Shown piece after piece: positions 29,178 through 37,817 of a stretch of 64,000 nucleotides of DNA. Position 1 is the first letter of the stretch. Every line of letters starts with the position of its first letter. The notes under the pieces are model-generated. The model was not told the origin of the DNA. It made no database searches and saw only the letters and a list, made by a program, of their open reading frames with translations. Source of the stretch: Litchfieldia alkalitelluris (GTDB lineage: Bacteria; Bacillota; Bacilli; Bacillales; Bacillaceae_L); assembly GCF_002019645.1 (NCBI RefSeq), contig NZ_KV917374.1, positions 4,982,369 to 5,046,368 on the forward strand, written 5' to 3'. The translations under genes and the position numbers were made by a program.

Positions 29178-31550
29178 TCATCCTATCGGTCCCGTTTTTG
29201 GTTGTTTTAACACATCATTTACTTTTTCTACAATGATTTCTTTATCTATTTCAAATGTTGCTGACTCCTGAATAATTTCTGAAGAAGATCCTATTTTCAC
29301 TTCATATATGCCCTTTTCTACTATCCATGCAGATTTTTGTTCATCAAATGAATCAATGTCTTTTGCATTAAGTGTAAAATTCAATGTTTCTTGTTCGTTC
29401 GGTTTCAATTCTCTTGTTTTTCTGAATGCTTTTAATTCTAGTGCCGGCTTGTCCAGTTTACCTTCAGGGGGCGATAGATACACTTGTACTACCTCTCTAC
29501 CTGTGACGTCCCCTTTATTTTTAACATCCACTGAAATGTCTATGTGATTTTTCCCTTTTTTTACTTTTAGATTTTGATAATTAAACGTTGTATAAGATAA
29601 TCCATAGCCAAATTCGTAGGCGGGTTTAACTTGGAAAGTTGTATAGTATCGATATCCTACATATATATCTTCCTGATAAATGACTACTGATGGATTGTCC
29701 TCAGGGATACCTGGAAAATTACTTGCTGAAGGTACGTCTTTGTATTTCACCGGGAATGTTGTGGAAAGCTTACCAGATGGATTCTCAACACCTGATAATA
29801 AATCAGCTACAGCATGACCTGCTTCCTGACCAGGTTGCCATGCTAACAGAATCGCATCTATTTTATCTCTCCAACTAGCTACCTCAATAGGTCCCCCTAT
29901 GTTAAGGACTACAACTACTTTTTTTCCTGATGAATGATATTGTTTTGCTACCGCTTCAATCATTTTTTGTTCATTATCTGTTAAAAGAAAATCCCCTTTT
30001 TCATTCTCTCGATCCTCAAACTCTCCTGATATTCTGCCAATAACAATTACCCCAAGATCCGTTTCTTTTTCTACACTGTTTATCTCATCAGCGCTAAGCG
30101 GCTTTTCTGGAATTTTTGGGATAACAAAACCAAAATCAACTCCTAATGGATCCGGCCTAATTTTATATTCTTGCTGTTGTCTTAGTGTCGAAATATATGT
30201 CTTATAGCTGTTGAGTAAGCCATGATGTAACTGAAATCCAGAATCCATTAACCCTTCTGCAATAGAAACCGTATATGCTGCATGTACGATACCACTCCCA
30301 GTACCACCTTTAACCGTTTCAATCTGATGGTTGCCAAATAAACCAATCTTTGCATGTTTATCTATAGGTAAAGACATGTTTTCATTTTTTAATAAAACCA
30401 TTCCATCGACGGCTGCCTTCCGTGCTATTTGTGCATGTGCTTTTAAATAGGGATTATTAGAATGTTGATAGCCTTTAAAGCTTGGTGTTTTTACTACAAT
30501 GTTTAAAATGTGTTTAATGTTTCTATCAAGAATATTTTCTGCAAGTTCTCCTTTTTTTACAGCATTGATAATTTTAGTAATATGTTCATTTTTTCCTGGC
30601 ATAATTAAGTCGTTTCCTGCTCTCATCTGTTCAATCGGCTCAAAGCCAGCAAACCAATCAGACATTACTAATCCATTAAATCCCCACTCTTTTCTTAACA
30701 CAGTTGTTAACAATTCTTTATTTTGTGAGGAAGAGATACCAATAATTTGATTGTATGCACTCATCACTGCCCAAGGATTGGATTCTTTCATTGCTATTTC
30801 AAAGCCTCTTAAATACAATTCTCTTAAGACCCTTTGTGATACGATTGTATCAATCTTCATTCTGTTTGTTTCTTGGTTATTTGCAACAAAATGCTTAAGA
30901 GTAGCTCCAACACCGTTACTTTGGACACCATTTACATATGAAATTCCCATTTCTCCCGTTAGTACAGGATCTTCGGAAAAATACTCAAAGTTTCTTCCAC
31001 CTAAAGGATTGCGATGAAGGTTCAATGCTGGTGCCAATAATGTATCGAGGCCATATTCTTTAACTTCATTCCCTATGGCCGTTCCAATCACTTCAACCAT
31101 TTCCTTATCCCATGTTGAGGCCATTGCAGTCTCTATTGGAAATGCAGTTGTATAATATGTATCCTTATCTGAGTTATTTTCTCTAATTGGACTAATCCTT
31201 ACACCTGCAGGGCCATCAGCAAATAGCAGTGAAGGAATTCCTAATCTCGGGATTGCATGTGTGAATCCCACGGCCCCCTCAACCTCTGCTTTAGGATTTC
31301 CAAACATTCCAGGCATACCACCACCGACAACCATTTTTGCCTTTTCTTCTAAGGTCATTGCTTTTATTACTTCATCAATTGAAGCAACATCTACTAATTT
31401 TGGAGTTTTATGATATTCATTAACTTTGGCTCCTTTAGGACTAAATGCTGCATTTGCAGGTGGTATACTACGGAAAAAAATAACCAGAATAAGACAAGCT
31501 GTGATGGTAAGAGTAATCTTATATTTCTTCTTTATTATTTTAGACTCCAT
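29178..31550 (-). CDS. GH3 beta-glucosidase/beta-xylosidase, membrane anchored
   Basis: Family 3 glycoside hydrolase of about 790 aa. The N-terminus MESKIIKKKYK is followed by one hydrophobic segment (about 13-34), a signal anchor or uncleaved signal. Next come the GH3 TIM barrel with DGPAGVR and the nucleophile Asp in GLVMSDWFAG, the alpha/beta sandwich, and a C-terminal fibronectin-III-like domain (about 655-770). It should release terminal glucose or xylose from oligosaccharides at the cell surface. The ATG at 31550 has AGGAG seven bases upstream; an earlier start at 31574 would overlap that site. Its last codons run into a GGGAC-type repeat. Confidence 0.88.
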   Translation of the reverse strand: MESKIIKKKYKITLTITACLILVIFFRSIPPANAAFSPKGAKVNEYHKTPKLVDVASIDEVIKAMTLEEKAKMVVGGGMPGMFGNPKAEVEGAVGFTHAIPRLGIPSLLFADGPAGVRISPIRENNSDKDTYYTTAFPIETAMASTWDKEMVEVIGTAIGNEVKEYGLDTLLAPALNLHRNPLGGRNFEYFSEDPVLTGEMGISYVNGVQSNGVGATLKHFVANNQETNRMKIDTIVSQRVLRELYLRGFEIAMKESNPWAVMSAYNQIIGISSSQNKELLTTVLRKEWGFNGLVMSDWFAGFEPIEQMRAGNDLIMPGKNEHITKIINAVKKGELAENILDRNIKHILNIVVKTPSFKGYQHSNNPYLKAHAQIARKAAVDGMVLLKNENMSLPIDKHAKIGLFGNHQIETVKGGTGSGIVHAAYTVSIAEGLMDSGFQLHHGLLNSYKTYISTLRQQQEYKIRPDPLGVDFGFVIPKIPEKPLSADEINSVEKETDLGVIVIGRISGEFEDRENEKGDFLLTDNEQKMIEAVAKQYHSSGKKVVVVLNIGGPIEVASWRDKIDAILLAWQPGQEAGHAVADLLSGVENPSGKLSTTFPVKYKDVPSASNFPGIPEDNPSVVIYQEDIYVGYRYYTTFQVKPAYEFGYGLSYTTFNYQNLKVKKGKNHIDISVDVKNKGDVTGREVVQVYLSPPEGKLDKPALELKAFRKTRELKPNEQETLNFTLNAKDIDSFDEQKSAWIVEKGIYEVKIGSSSEIIQESATFEIDKEIIVEKVNDVLKQPKTGPIG

Positions 31551-32140
31551 GTTTCTACTCCTGTCATTTTGCAAAATTGAAATTTACCTCTTCGGGGAGT
31601 GATCTACTATTACTAGGTTTTAATATGTCACTAACCTTATAAAATTATAAAGTCCATCCTTTTTGGCAGTGCAAAATTCCTAGATTCAACTTTGGTAAAA
31701 ATTCTGGAGTTTTTAGTAACAGCTCAGAAACAAAAGGGAAGAATATACTTTTAAGCTTCTAAAGCTATAGGAATAATTAGATTCCACCTCTCTATATCTC
31801 TGCTATTATGGTACAGTTCAATGGTTATTAATGGCCAATTAATTAAGATAGAACACAAAAAGACAGATAATAACCTGTCTCATCTCTTACGATTTAGTAT
31901 TTTGTAATTTGTGTATATAACGTCGATACCGGTGGTCGGGGTCGAACTGTATCTCTTTTCTGTTTACACAATCCACATAGGTTGTATGTAGAAGCATATC
32001 TGTTTCTTAACCAATAAAGAGACATGCCGAACAATTAAACTCATTTTAGTGCAACAATTTAAAGCAATTTACCCTTTCATTCTCTTAATAAGTGCAGTTT
32101 CAATCTAATCATAAAATTTAAATCAAATCATACTTTTTGA
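31551..32140. other. Gene-free stretch upstream of the GH3 gene
   Basis: No coding sequence is recognised. A small AGACAG/CTGTCT hairpin lies near 31862-31885, and the following CTGTCTC-N-TCTTACGATTT segment reappears near 40023-40045, so both may be remnants of one dispersed sequence. Confidence 0.35.
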
Positions 32141-32192
32141 TCAGCCCAACAACACTGACCTAGGACGGGACACGGCGCTCCCCCGTCCCGTG
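32141..32192. repeat. Dispersed GC-rich hairpin repeat, copy A
   Basis: ATCAGCCCAACAACACTGAC is followed by a GGACGGGACACGG / CCCCGTCCCGTGAC hairpin. The same lead sequence plus a GGGAC hairpin occurs near 49900-49945, and a degraded form near 63870-63915. This is a small dispersed repeat family. Confidence 0.6.
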
Positions 32193-32200
32193 ACAAGTTC

Positions 32201-32245
32201 AAACAGTGCCTTCATCCAAAACGATGAGGCACTGTTTTATTTCTC
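32201..32245 (+). terminator. Intrinsic terminator similar to that of the MATE gene
   Basis: AAACAGTGCC/GGCACTGTTT arms with TTCATC/GATGA inner pairing and TTATTTCT after it. It is a near duplicate of the terminator at 19844-19887, but no plus-strand gene precedes it here, so it may have arrived with a duplicated MATE segment. It may also stop minus-strand transcription from catE weakly. Confidence 0.65.
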
Positions 32246-32297
32246 TTATTCATATTCTAAATGTTTGTCTTCCCTGAAAGGGTTAAAAGTGATTATA

Positions 32298-33254
32298 TTA
32301 ATCTTTTAATAAAATCTTTATTTTATTCCCTGAAGGATCACTTACAGTTATTTTATCATTATCCTCATGATAATCGTATCCTAACTGTTCGAGATTCGTT
32401 TTTGCACTGTTATACTCTTCTTCCGTAAAATGAAGGGTAAAATACTTTAATCCTAATGCATGTTCTGGAGGTGCAGGCAACCCCTTTCCGGCCCAAATGT
32501 TCATCCCAATGTGATGGTGATATGCATCTTTTGATACAAAAAGCATATGAGTATCTTTAGCAACAATATCAAGCCCAAGTGCTTCCACATAAAACCTCTC
32601 TGATTCTTCTATGTCTGATACTTGTAAATGCATATGACCTATTCGTGTCTTACTAGGTAAACCATTCCAAGTATTTCCCTTTATTTCAGCGAATAAACTA
32701 TCAGCATCTAACGGGTCAGTGGCCCCAACATAACCTCCATTACCGTCTCTTGTCCACTGATTCGGATCTCTATCAACATATATTTCAATTCCGTTATTAT
32801 CCGGATCTGCTAGGTATACCGCTTCACTATATTGATGGTCTGAAGCCCCTTGTATAGGATAATCACTTTCTATTATATGCTTTGTGGATAAAGCTAAATC
32901 CTGTCTAGTTGGAACGATGATAGCAAAGTGGTATAGACCCGTTGTTCCTAATGGTCTTTCAACAGATGTTTCTTCTTCTTTCAATACGAGTTGCGTTACC
33001 AAACCATCTGTTGTAAGTTTTACTGTTTTTTCATCTCGCTCTAATACTTGAAATCCTATTAATTCCTCATAAAAAATTAATGATTGATTTAAGTTAGAAA
33101 CCTGCAGTTCCACATAGCCAATTCTAGGTTCCATGGCCCCTGTATAAGTTTCCATACTCATATCAGCGCCTCCCCCTTCCTCTTTTTGCAATAAAAATAG
33201 TGCCACTACAATCGTAAAAATGATAATTACCGAAATGATCCTTATATTTTTCAT
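32298..33254 (-). CDS. catE: Catechol-2,3-dioxygenase-like VOC protein (CatE-like)
   Basis: Extradiol ring-cleavage type VOC protein with two glyoxalase/dioxygenase modules, RIGYVELQVSNL onward and RIGHMHLQVSDI onward, including metal-ligand His and Glu in HMHLQ, LYHFA and NGIEIYVD. It matches Bacillus CatE, which removes catechols and protects against quinone stress. The open frame starts with a hydrophobic segment MKNIRIISVIIIF (about residues 5-23) that would anchor it in the membrane. An excellent internal site GGGGGAGG lies seven bases before ATG at 33161, which would give a 287-aa soluble form of normal CatE size. It follows catD as in B. subtilis. Confidence 0.8.
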   Translation of the reverse strand: MKNIRIISVIIIFTIVVALFLLQKEEGGGADMSMETYTGAMEPRIGYVELQVSNLNQSLIFYEELIGFQVLERDEKTVKLTTDGLVTQLVLKEEETSVERPLGTTGLYHFAIIVPTRQDLALSTKHIIESDYPIQGASDHQYSEAVYLADPDNNGIEIYVDRDPNQWTRDGNGGYVGATDPLDADSLFAEIKGNTWNGLPSKTRIGHMHLQVSDIEESERFYVEALGLDIVAKDTHMLFVSKDAYHHHIGMNIWAGKGLPAPPEHALGLKYFTLHFTEEEYNSAKTNLEQLGYDYHEDNDKITVSDPSGNKIKILLKD

Positions 33255-33294
33255 TATTTACAACCCGATAGGTCTCTCCCCCTTTATCAAATTT

Positions 33295-33687
33295 TCATTT
33301 GTTTCTTGCTTTTGAAATATAATGATCTATAGAATAAAGCTTACTTCCGTTTAATAAGAAATACGCAGATATCGCCAGTAATGCAAGATCATACGCGTAA
33401 CCTCCAATGAAACCTGCAGCTAATTGAACTGTCACAATTGCCCCTAATAGTACTAAGACAAAAAGACCTGCTATAATACGAGTGGCAAAACCAAGTAGTA
33501 TTGCGATCCCACCAACCAACTCAATACTTGCAACAATATAAGCCAAAAATCCAGGCAATCCTATGCTATCGAACCATCCAGCTATATTTCCAATACCACC
33601 TTAGAATTTCTGAGCACCATGTCCTATAAATATAACTCCTAAAACCACTCGTAGTAATAGTGCACCAACATCTTGTTTATTTTTCAT
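33295..33687 (-). pseudogene. catD: DoxX-family protein CatD interrupted by an in-frame stop
   Basis: The gene starts at ATG 33687 after AGGAGG and reads MKNKQDVGALLLRVVLGVIF and IGHGAQKF for 28 codons. It then meets TAA (33603-33601) where a Gln codon CAA would be expected, and continues in the same frame (GGIGNIAGWFD onward) through three more membrane segments to 33295. Full length would be about 130 aa, normal for DoxX/CatD. A single C-to-T change explains the stop; readthrough or sequencing error is possible. Confidence 0.85.
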
Positions 33688-34000
33688 TATAGATCCTCCT
33701 AAAGAAATATTTTTTTCAAACCAATATCTTGTTTCAAAACAACTAATTTTCCTCCCCTAAATATCACCTTTTTCTAAAGCGTTTTATATTGTTATCTTTA
33801 ATCGACAGTTAGTAAATAGTAACCTAATAAGAAAAAAGTATTCATATTGGAAAACAAGTAAACAATAAAATAAAAACCACTAGTTGTTTCCTCATAAGAA
33901 TATTGGTTTTCTATAGGGTAACAAGAGACTTGTAGACTGTCAATGATTTTGCTACTATTATCATAAGTGAATTAAAAGCAAAGATATAGAGGTGAACAGG
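33688..34000. other. Divergent promoter region of catD and the XRE regulator
   Basis: About 310 bases, AT-rich. It must hold the promoters of both genes. No clear palindromic operator is seen. Confidence 0.4.
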
Positions 34001-34546
34001 TTGGATATAGGATCTAAAATTCGTTCAATTAGAAATAAAAGAAAAATCACGATTGCCCAAATGTGTGAAGGCACAGGCCTATCAAAAGGCTTTATAAGTA
34101 ACGTTGAAAACAATAATACGTCACCTTCTATTAACACACTAAATACCATAGCGGAATTTCTGAAGGTGCCACTCCCTTACTTACTTTTAGAGAAAAAACA
34201 GCATATGCGTGTTGTTAGAAAAGGTGCTAGAAGGACCTCATCGTTAAAAAATTTAAAAATTGAGCATATAACTTCAAAAGGGCCATTACGAATGATGATT
34301 GTTGAATCACCTCCTGGATTTGCCATCGGAGAAGATGAACCACATGCACACGAAGGAGAAGAATGCCATCTAGTACTAGAAGGAAAAGTTTTAGCTGAAC
34401 AAGGAGAAGACTCTATTATCGCAGAAGAAGGTGATTCTTTTAGCTGGAATGCAAGTGTTCCACATATTATAAAAAATATTGGAGATAAAAAATCTGTCAT
34501 CCTGATCGCCATTTATTCAGATACAAAACTAGAGGATTTACTATAA
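34001..34546 (+). CDS. XRE-family regulator with C-terminal cupin
   Basis: A 181-aa regulator with an N-terminal XRE/Cro helix-turn-helix (about 1-60, ITIAQMCEGTGLSKGFISNVE is the core) and a C-terminal cupin sensor (about 105-175) with metal-ligand residues in EPHAHEGEE and the later SVPHII. I chose TTG at 34001, five bases after GAGGTGA; a GTG at 33992 lacks a good site. It is divergent from catDE and may control it. Its last codons (DTKLEDLL) are duplicated as a fragment at 49949. Confidence 0.85.
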   Translation: MDIGSKIRSIRNKRKITIAQMCEGTGLSKGFISNVENNNTSPSINTLNTIAEFLKVPLPYLLLEKKQHMRVVRKGARRTSSLKNLKIEHITSKGPLRMMIVESPPGFAIGEDEPHAHEGEECHLVLEGKVLAEQGEDSIIAEEGDSFSWNASVPHIIKNIGDKKSVILIAIYSDTKLEDLL

Positions 34547-34579
34547 GGTACGGTTACTAAACATAAGAACATAAAGGAG

Positions 34580-34612
34580 GATAGGCTAGCACATCTATGC
34601 TAACCTATTTTT
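34580..34612 (+). terminator. Terminator of the XRE-cupin gene
   Basis: ATAGGCTAGCA pairs with TGCTAACCTAT around CATCTA, followed by TTTTTT. Confidence 0.75.
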
Positions 34613-34728
34613 TGTACTTCGACGAACTCTTTTACCAAAACTCTTTTATTTACCCTTGGTAACATTATCATTGGTCATTCCAGATAGACAAATGAGATCA
34701 TTCATATTTTAAAAAAGAGCTGGATACT

Positions 34729-34795
34729 TTGTTTCACTTTCTTCAAGTTGTAGCAAGTGAAACAAAAAAGGCACCAATCGGTACCTTTTCTTGAT
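34729..34795 (-). terminator. Hairpins downstream of the GH120 gene
   Basis: Two hairpins lie here: TTTGTTTCACTT with AAGTGAAACAAA (34732-34769), and AAAAGGCACC with GGTACCTTTT (34769-34790). On the minus strand the second ends in TTTTTTG, suiting a terminator of the GH120 transcript. Confidence 0.6.
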
Positions 34796-34868
34796 ACTTT
34801 CTTTTACCATTTATCCTAATTAGTGTCTTAGCCGGTCCACGTTTACACCAAGTAAAAAGGAGTGTGGA

Positions 34869-36800
34869 TTAATCCAGATTCCCCCATACTTTCACATAAT
34901 TCTGTCCTTTTTTCAGGCTACTAATTGGTCCTATTACACTATTTTCCGATCTTTTTTCTCCTAAGTAATCCGTATCCACAGTTACTTCGCTTCCGTCTGG
35001 ATTATTAAATTCCGCATCGACGATACGTACTCTCGTCAAGGTATTCGTCGTTTGAACTTCTCCAAGCATACTTTCAAAATCCTCTGGAAGCTCTATAGAA
35101 AGATACACTTCATTTCCTTCTTCAATGATTTTTAATTGTGGATCAAACTCGTCCGCAACTATTTTTTCCTGTTCTCTCTCAAACGACTTTGCCCCATTCA
35201 GGTAAGCATTTTTATTAATATAAACTGGCTGTTCTATTTTATTAAATGATTCATGATCACCAGGTTCTTGATGGACAGTCTCTATATATTCTTCAAGTGA
35301 TGCTGTATAACCATCAAAATGCGCCGTACCAACATCCTCTAGCTCGTCATCACCAACGAAGAGATTATTGTAGAAGCGATCATCCCCTCCATAGGTGACA
35401 GCAAATCCCGCTACCTCTGTGCTATGGGGTACATGATATGGCGTGGCACGATCAAGCATTTTGCGATGTACCATTTTTCCACGAATCAAATTGTTGATGT
35501 AAGCACCACCTTGAGCATGATTATCTAATGCATAGTCTGCTGTTAAAATATTATGATCAACAATATAAGGGCCATGGCTGACTTCAATGAACAAGTCTCT
35601 GTTATTCCGATAGAAAAGATTACTGCTCACTCTTGTACCCTGAGTCTGCCAATCCAGCCATGTTCCTAAAGAACAGTCATGAATACGATTATGATAGATT
35701 TGCACATCAATTGCTGCATGGAGCTTGATACCAGCAATCTCATGACCGTAAAATTCACGCTTTAAGGCAATATTATAGATATGATTGTTATAAATTTCAC
35801 TGAATACACACCCCAGGTGGCCGACAATACCATTTTGTCCGCAATCATAAATCGTGTTGTTTCGAATCACATGAGAACCAATTTTCTCTTTACTCCAACC
35901 AGCTTGACGGGCAAGAAATACTGATTCTAACTGATATTGATAGCCTGGTTTATCTTTACGTATTGAACGAAAGTTGTTTCCAGTGGAGCCTTCTTTCCCA
36001 ATACTGATTGCGCTGCACTTAGAATCATGAATCACATTATCTTCAATAATCCAGCCCTTACTCCAATGCGGACCGATTAACCCAGGTTGATCTGCCGTAG
36101 GTGGCGTCCACGGAGTGGCTGCTTGGGCCAATTCAAACCCTCTTACCGTTATATAATTAACCCCAGTTTTTTCTGGATAAAAGCAACATTTTCGCACATT
36201 GATTTCTACTAATTCTTCGTTCGGATGATAATCGTGAAAATTAGCATAAATCGTTGTCGTTGTTTCATCCACTTCAGCAAACCATACATATTGAGTTTGT
36301 TCCGGATTGTGGACTGGAACAATCTTTCGTGTCCAGTGATCTAATACTTCGGTTTGTTTTATAGGATTTTTAACTTGTTCTAAATTCTCTGCTTCATAAA
36401 AAGACTTTCCATTTAAATACACATCTCCAAGATGTCTCCCTGGGTTATAAACAATCCAATCACCGAAAACTTCTTCTTTATAAGGATTATAGCCCCCAAA
36501 AAATTCATTAGACAGGACGGTTTTCCATACCGTGCCTTCCAATAGTTGCCAATCTTGAATTTGTTCTGAACCTTTAATAACTGCTTTCTCTCCATCAGCA
36601 GCTTGATATGTAATCCTTCTTAAATTGCTTAACCCTGAATATTTAGGTTTAACCCATTCCCGATAGACTCCTTCATGGACAATGACCGTATCTCCAGCTG
36701 CGGCAACGGAAGCTGCCTTATTGATCGTTAAGAATGGTTTTTCTTTCGTGCCTTCCCCAAGATCAGAACCATTTTTTGCTACGTGATATTCAAAAGCCAT
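34869..36800 (-). CDS. GH120 beta-xylosidase (right-handed beta-helix)
   Basis: A 643-aa protein matching family GH120, whose founding member is the Thermoanaerobacterium beta-xylosidase XylC (about 638 aa). The fold is a right-handed parallel beta-helix with an inserted beta-sandwich. The catalytic pair can be placed: Asp383 in TWLDWQT and Glu406 in LFIEVSHG, 23 residues apart, as for the reported D382/E405 of XylC. It should cleave xylose from xylo-oligosaccharides in the cytoplasm, since no signal peptide is present. It is divergent from an AraC regulator and followed by the hairpins above. The start has GGAGGAAG upstream. Confidence 0.85.
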   Translation of the reverse strand: MAFEYHVAKNGSDLGEGTKEKPFLTINKAASVAAAGDTVIVHEGVYREWVKPKYSGLSNLRRITYQAADGEKAVIKGSEQIQDWQLLEGTVWKTVLSNEFFGGYNPYKEEVFGDWIVYNPGRHLGDVYLNGKSFYEAENLEQVKNPIKQTEVLDHWTRKIVPVHNPEQTQYVWFAEVDETTTTIYANFHDYHPNEELVEINVRKCCFYPEKTGVNYITVRGFELAQAATPWTPPTADQPGLIGPHWSKGWIIEDNVIHDSKCSAISIGKEGSTGNNFRSIRKDKPGYQYQLESVFLARQAGWSKEKIGSHVIRNNTIYDCGQNGIVGHLGCVFSEIYNNHIYNIALKREFYGHEIAGIKLHAAIDVQIYHNRIHDCSLGTWLDWQTQGTRVSSNLFYRNNRDLFIEVSHGPYIVDHNILTADYALDNHAQGGAYINNLIRGKMVHRKMLDRATPYHVPHSTEVAGFAVTYGGDDRFYNNLFVGDDELEDVGTAHFDGYTASLEEYIETVHQEPGDHESFNKIEQPVYINKNAYLNGAKSFEREQEKIVADEFDPQLKIIEEGNEVYLSIELPEDFESMLGEVQTTNTLTRVRIVDAEFNNPDGSEVTVDTDYLGEKRSENSVIGPISSLKKGQNYVKVWGNLD

Positions 36801-36917
36801 TTTACTTCCTCCTTCAATAGCAATCTCTTTCTCATTATAAGAATATTTTAAAATCGATTCTATTCAAAATATAGTATAATATAAGACAATATTAGTGTTT
36901 TTTTAGGAGGAGAAGAG

Positions 36918-37673
36918 TTGGTTTTCTTTGAGGATCACGGAGTAGAGGAAAAAGAATCCTTTCAGTATTTCACACTGCACAATGACAGCTTTCCTCTCCA
37001 CTTTCACAGAGCATATGAACTAATCATCGTTAATGAAGGTGAATTATTCGTCAAGGTGGATCAAAAAGAGTATACACTACATAAAAATGATTTAGCTTTT
37101 ATCTTTAATAACCAAATGCATGAATTCAAAACCATCAATCACTCTAACATCACAATCGTTATTTTTTCTCCTGAATTAATTGGTCATTTTTTTATGAACT
37201 ACAAGGGATATATACCTGAAAATAACGTGATTCATCTAACTGATGTTCCTGAATTCCATAAACTAGACTCGATTTATCGACAAAAGAGTTTTCTATATGA
37301 TTTATGTGGTATTTTAGTGGATCATTCCAGCTTAACTCCAGTTATATACTCAACAAAAACGAAAGTATTTCATAAAATTCTACTTTATGTAGATAAACAT
37401 TATAGTGATGTTTGTACATTAAAAGCGGTCGCAAAACACCTCCAATATGATTATGCATATCTATCAAAGCTTTTTGTTCAAATGACGAACATGACTTTTA
37501 CTGAATATCTTACTCAATATCGAATTTCCCAAGCTTGCTATCAGTTAAAAAATAGTCAGCAATCCATTAGTGAAATCGCCATGAACTGTGGGTTTAACAA
37601 CTTACGTTCATTTAATCGGAATTTCAAGAAATTTACTGGCCATTCACCTACCATGTATAGGAAGTTGTCATAG
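36918..37673 (+). CDS. AraC family regulator with N-terminal cupin
   Basis: AraC-type regulator of 251 aa: cupin-like sensor with FPLHFHRAYELIIV (about 25-40) and a C-terminal AraC helix-turn-helix (about 155-250, ending NLRSFNRNFKKFTGHSP). The TTG start at 36918 follows TAGGAGGAGAAGAG. It lies between the divergent GH120 gene and the downstream GH10 gene, so it most likely governs both in response to xylo-oligosaccharides. Confidence 0.87.
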   Translation: MVFFEDHGVEEKESFQYFTLHNDSFPLHFHRAYELIIVNEGELFVKVDQKEYTLHKNDLAFIFNNQMHEFKTINHSNITIVIFSPELIGHFFMNYKGYIPENNVIHLTDVPEFHKLDSIYRQKSFLYDLCGILVDHSSLTPVIYSTKTKVFHKILLYVDKHYSDVCTLKAVAKHLQYDYAYLSKLFVQMTNMTFTEYLTQYRISQACYQLKNSQQSISEIAMNCGFNNLRSFNRNFKKFTGHSPTMYRKLS

Positions 37674-37748
37674 GACTTGTTAATAGGTGGCGAAACTAAC
37701 TATAGTATTTAGGAGAAAAAGTTAGTTTATTGGTTGGATAAACTTTGA

Positions 37749-37777
37749 TATAATCTAAGGTAGAAAGCGTTTTCTAC
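37749..37777 (+). promoter_or_regulatory. GH10 promoter -10 box with cre-like operator
   Basis: TATAAT (37749-37754) is followed five bases later by GTAGAAAGCGTTTTCTAC (37760-37777), a near-palindrome with the GAAAGCGTTTTC core of cre/LacI-family operators. It covers the expected transcription start. The -35 region is weak. CcpA or a pentose repressor could block transcription here. Confidence 0.6.
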
Positions 37778-37817
37778 AAGTGGTTTATGCAGCGACTATG
37801 AATATGGAGGCAAAAGA

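Noticed and set aside
31900-31960. tRNA-like 3' end (GGTGGTCGGGGTCGAAC)
   Set aside because: No acceptor or anticodon stem could be built around it; it appears to be a dispersed sequence remnant.
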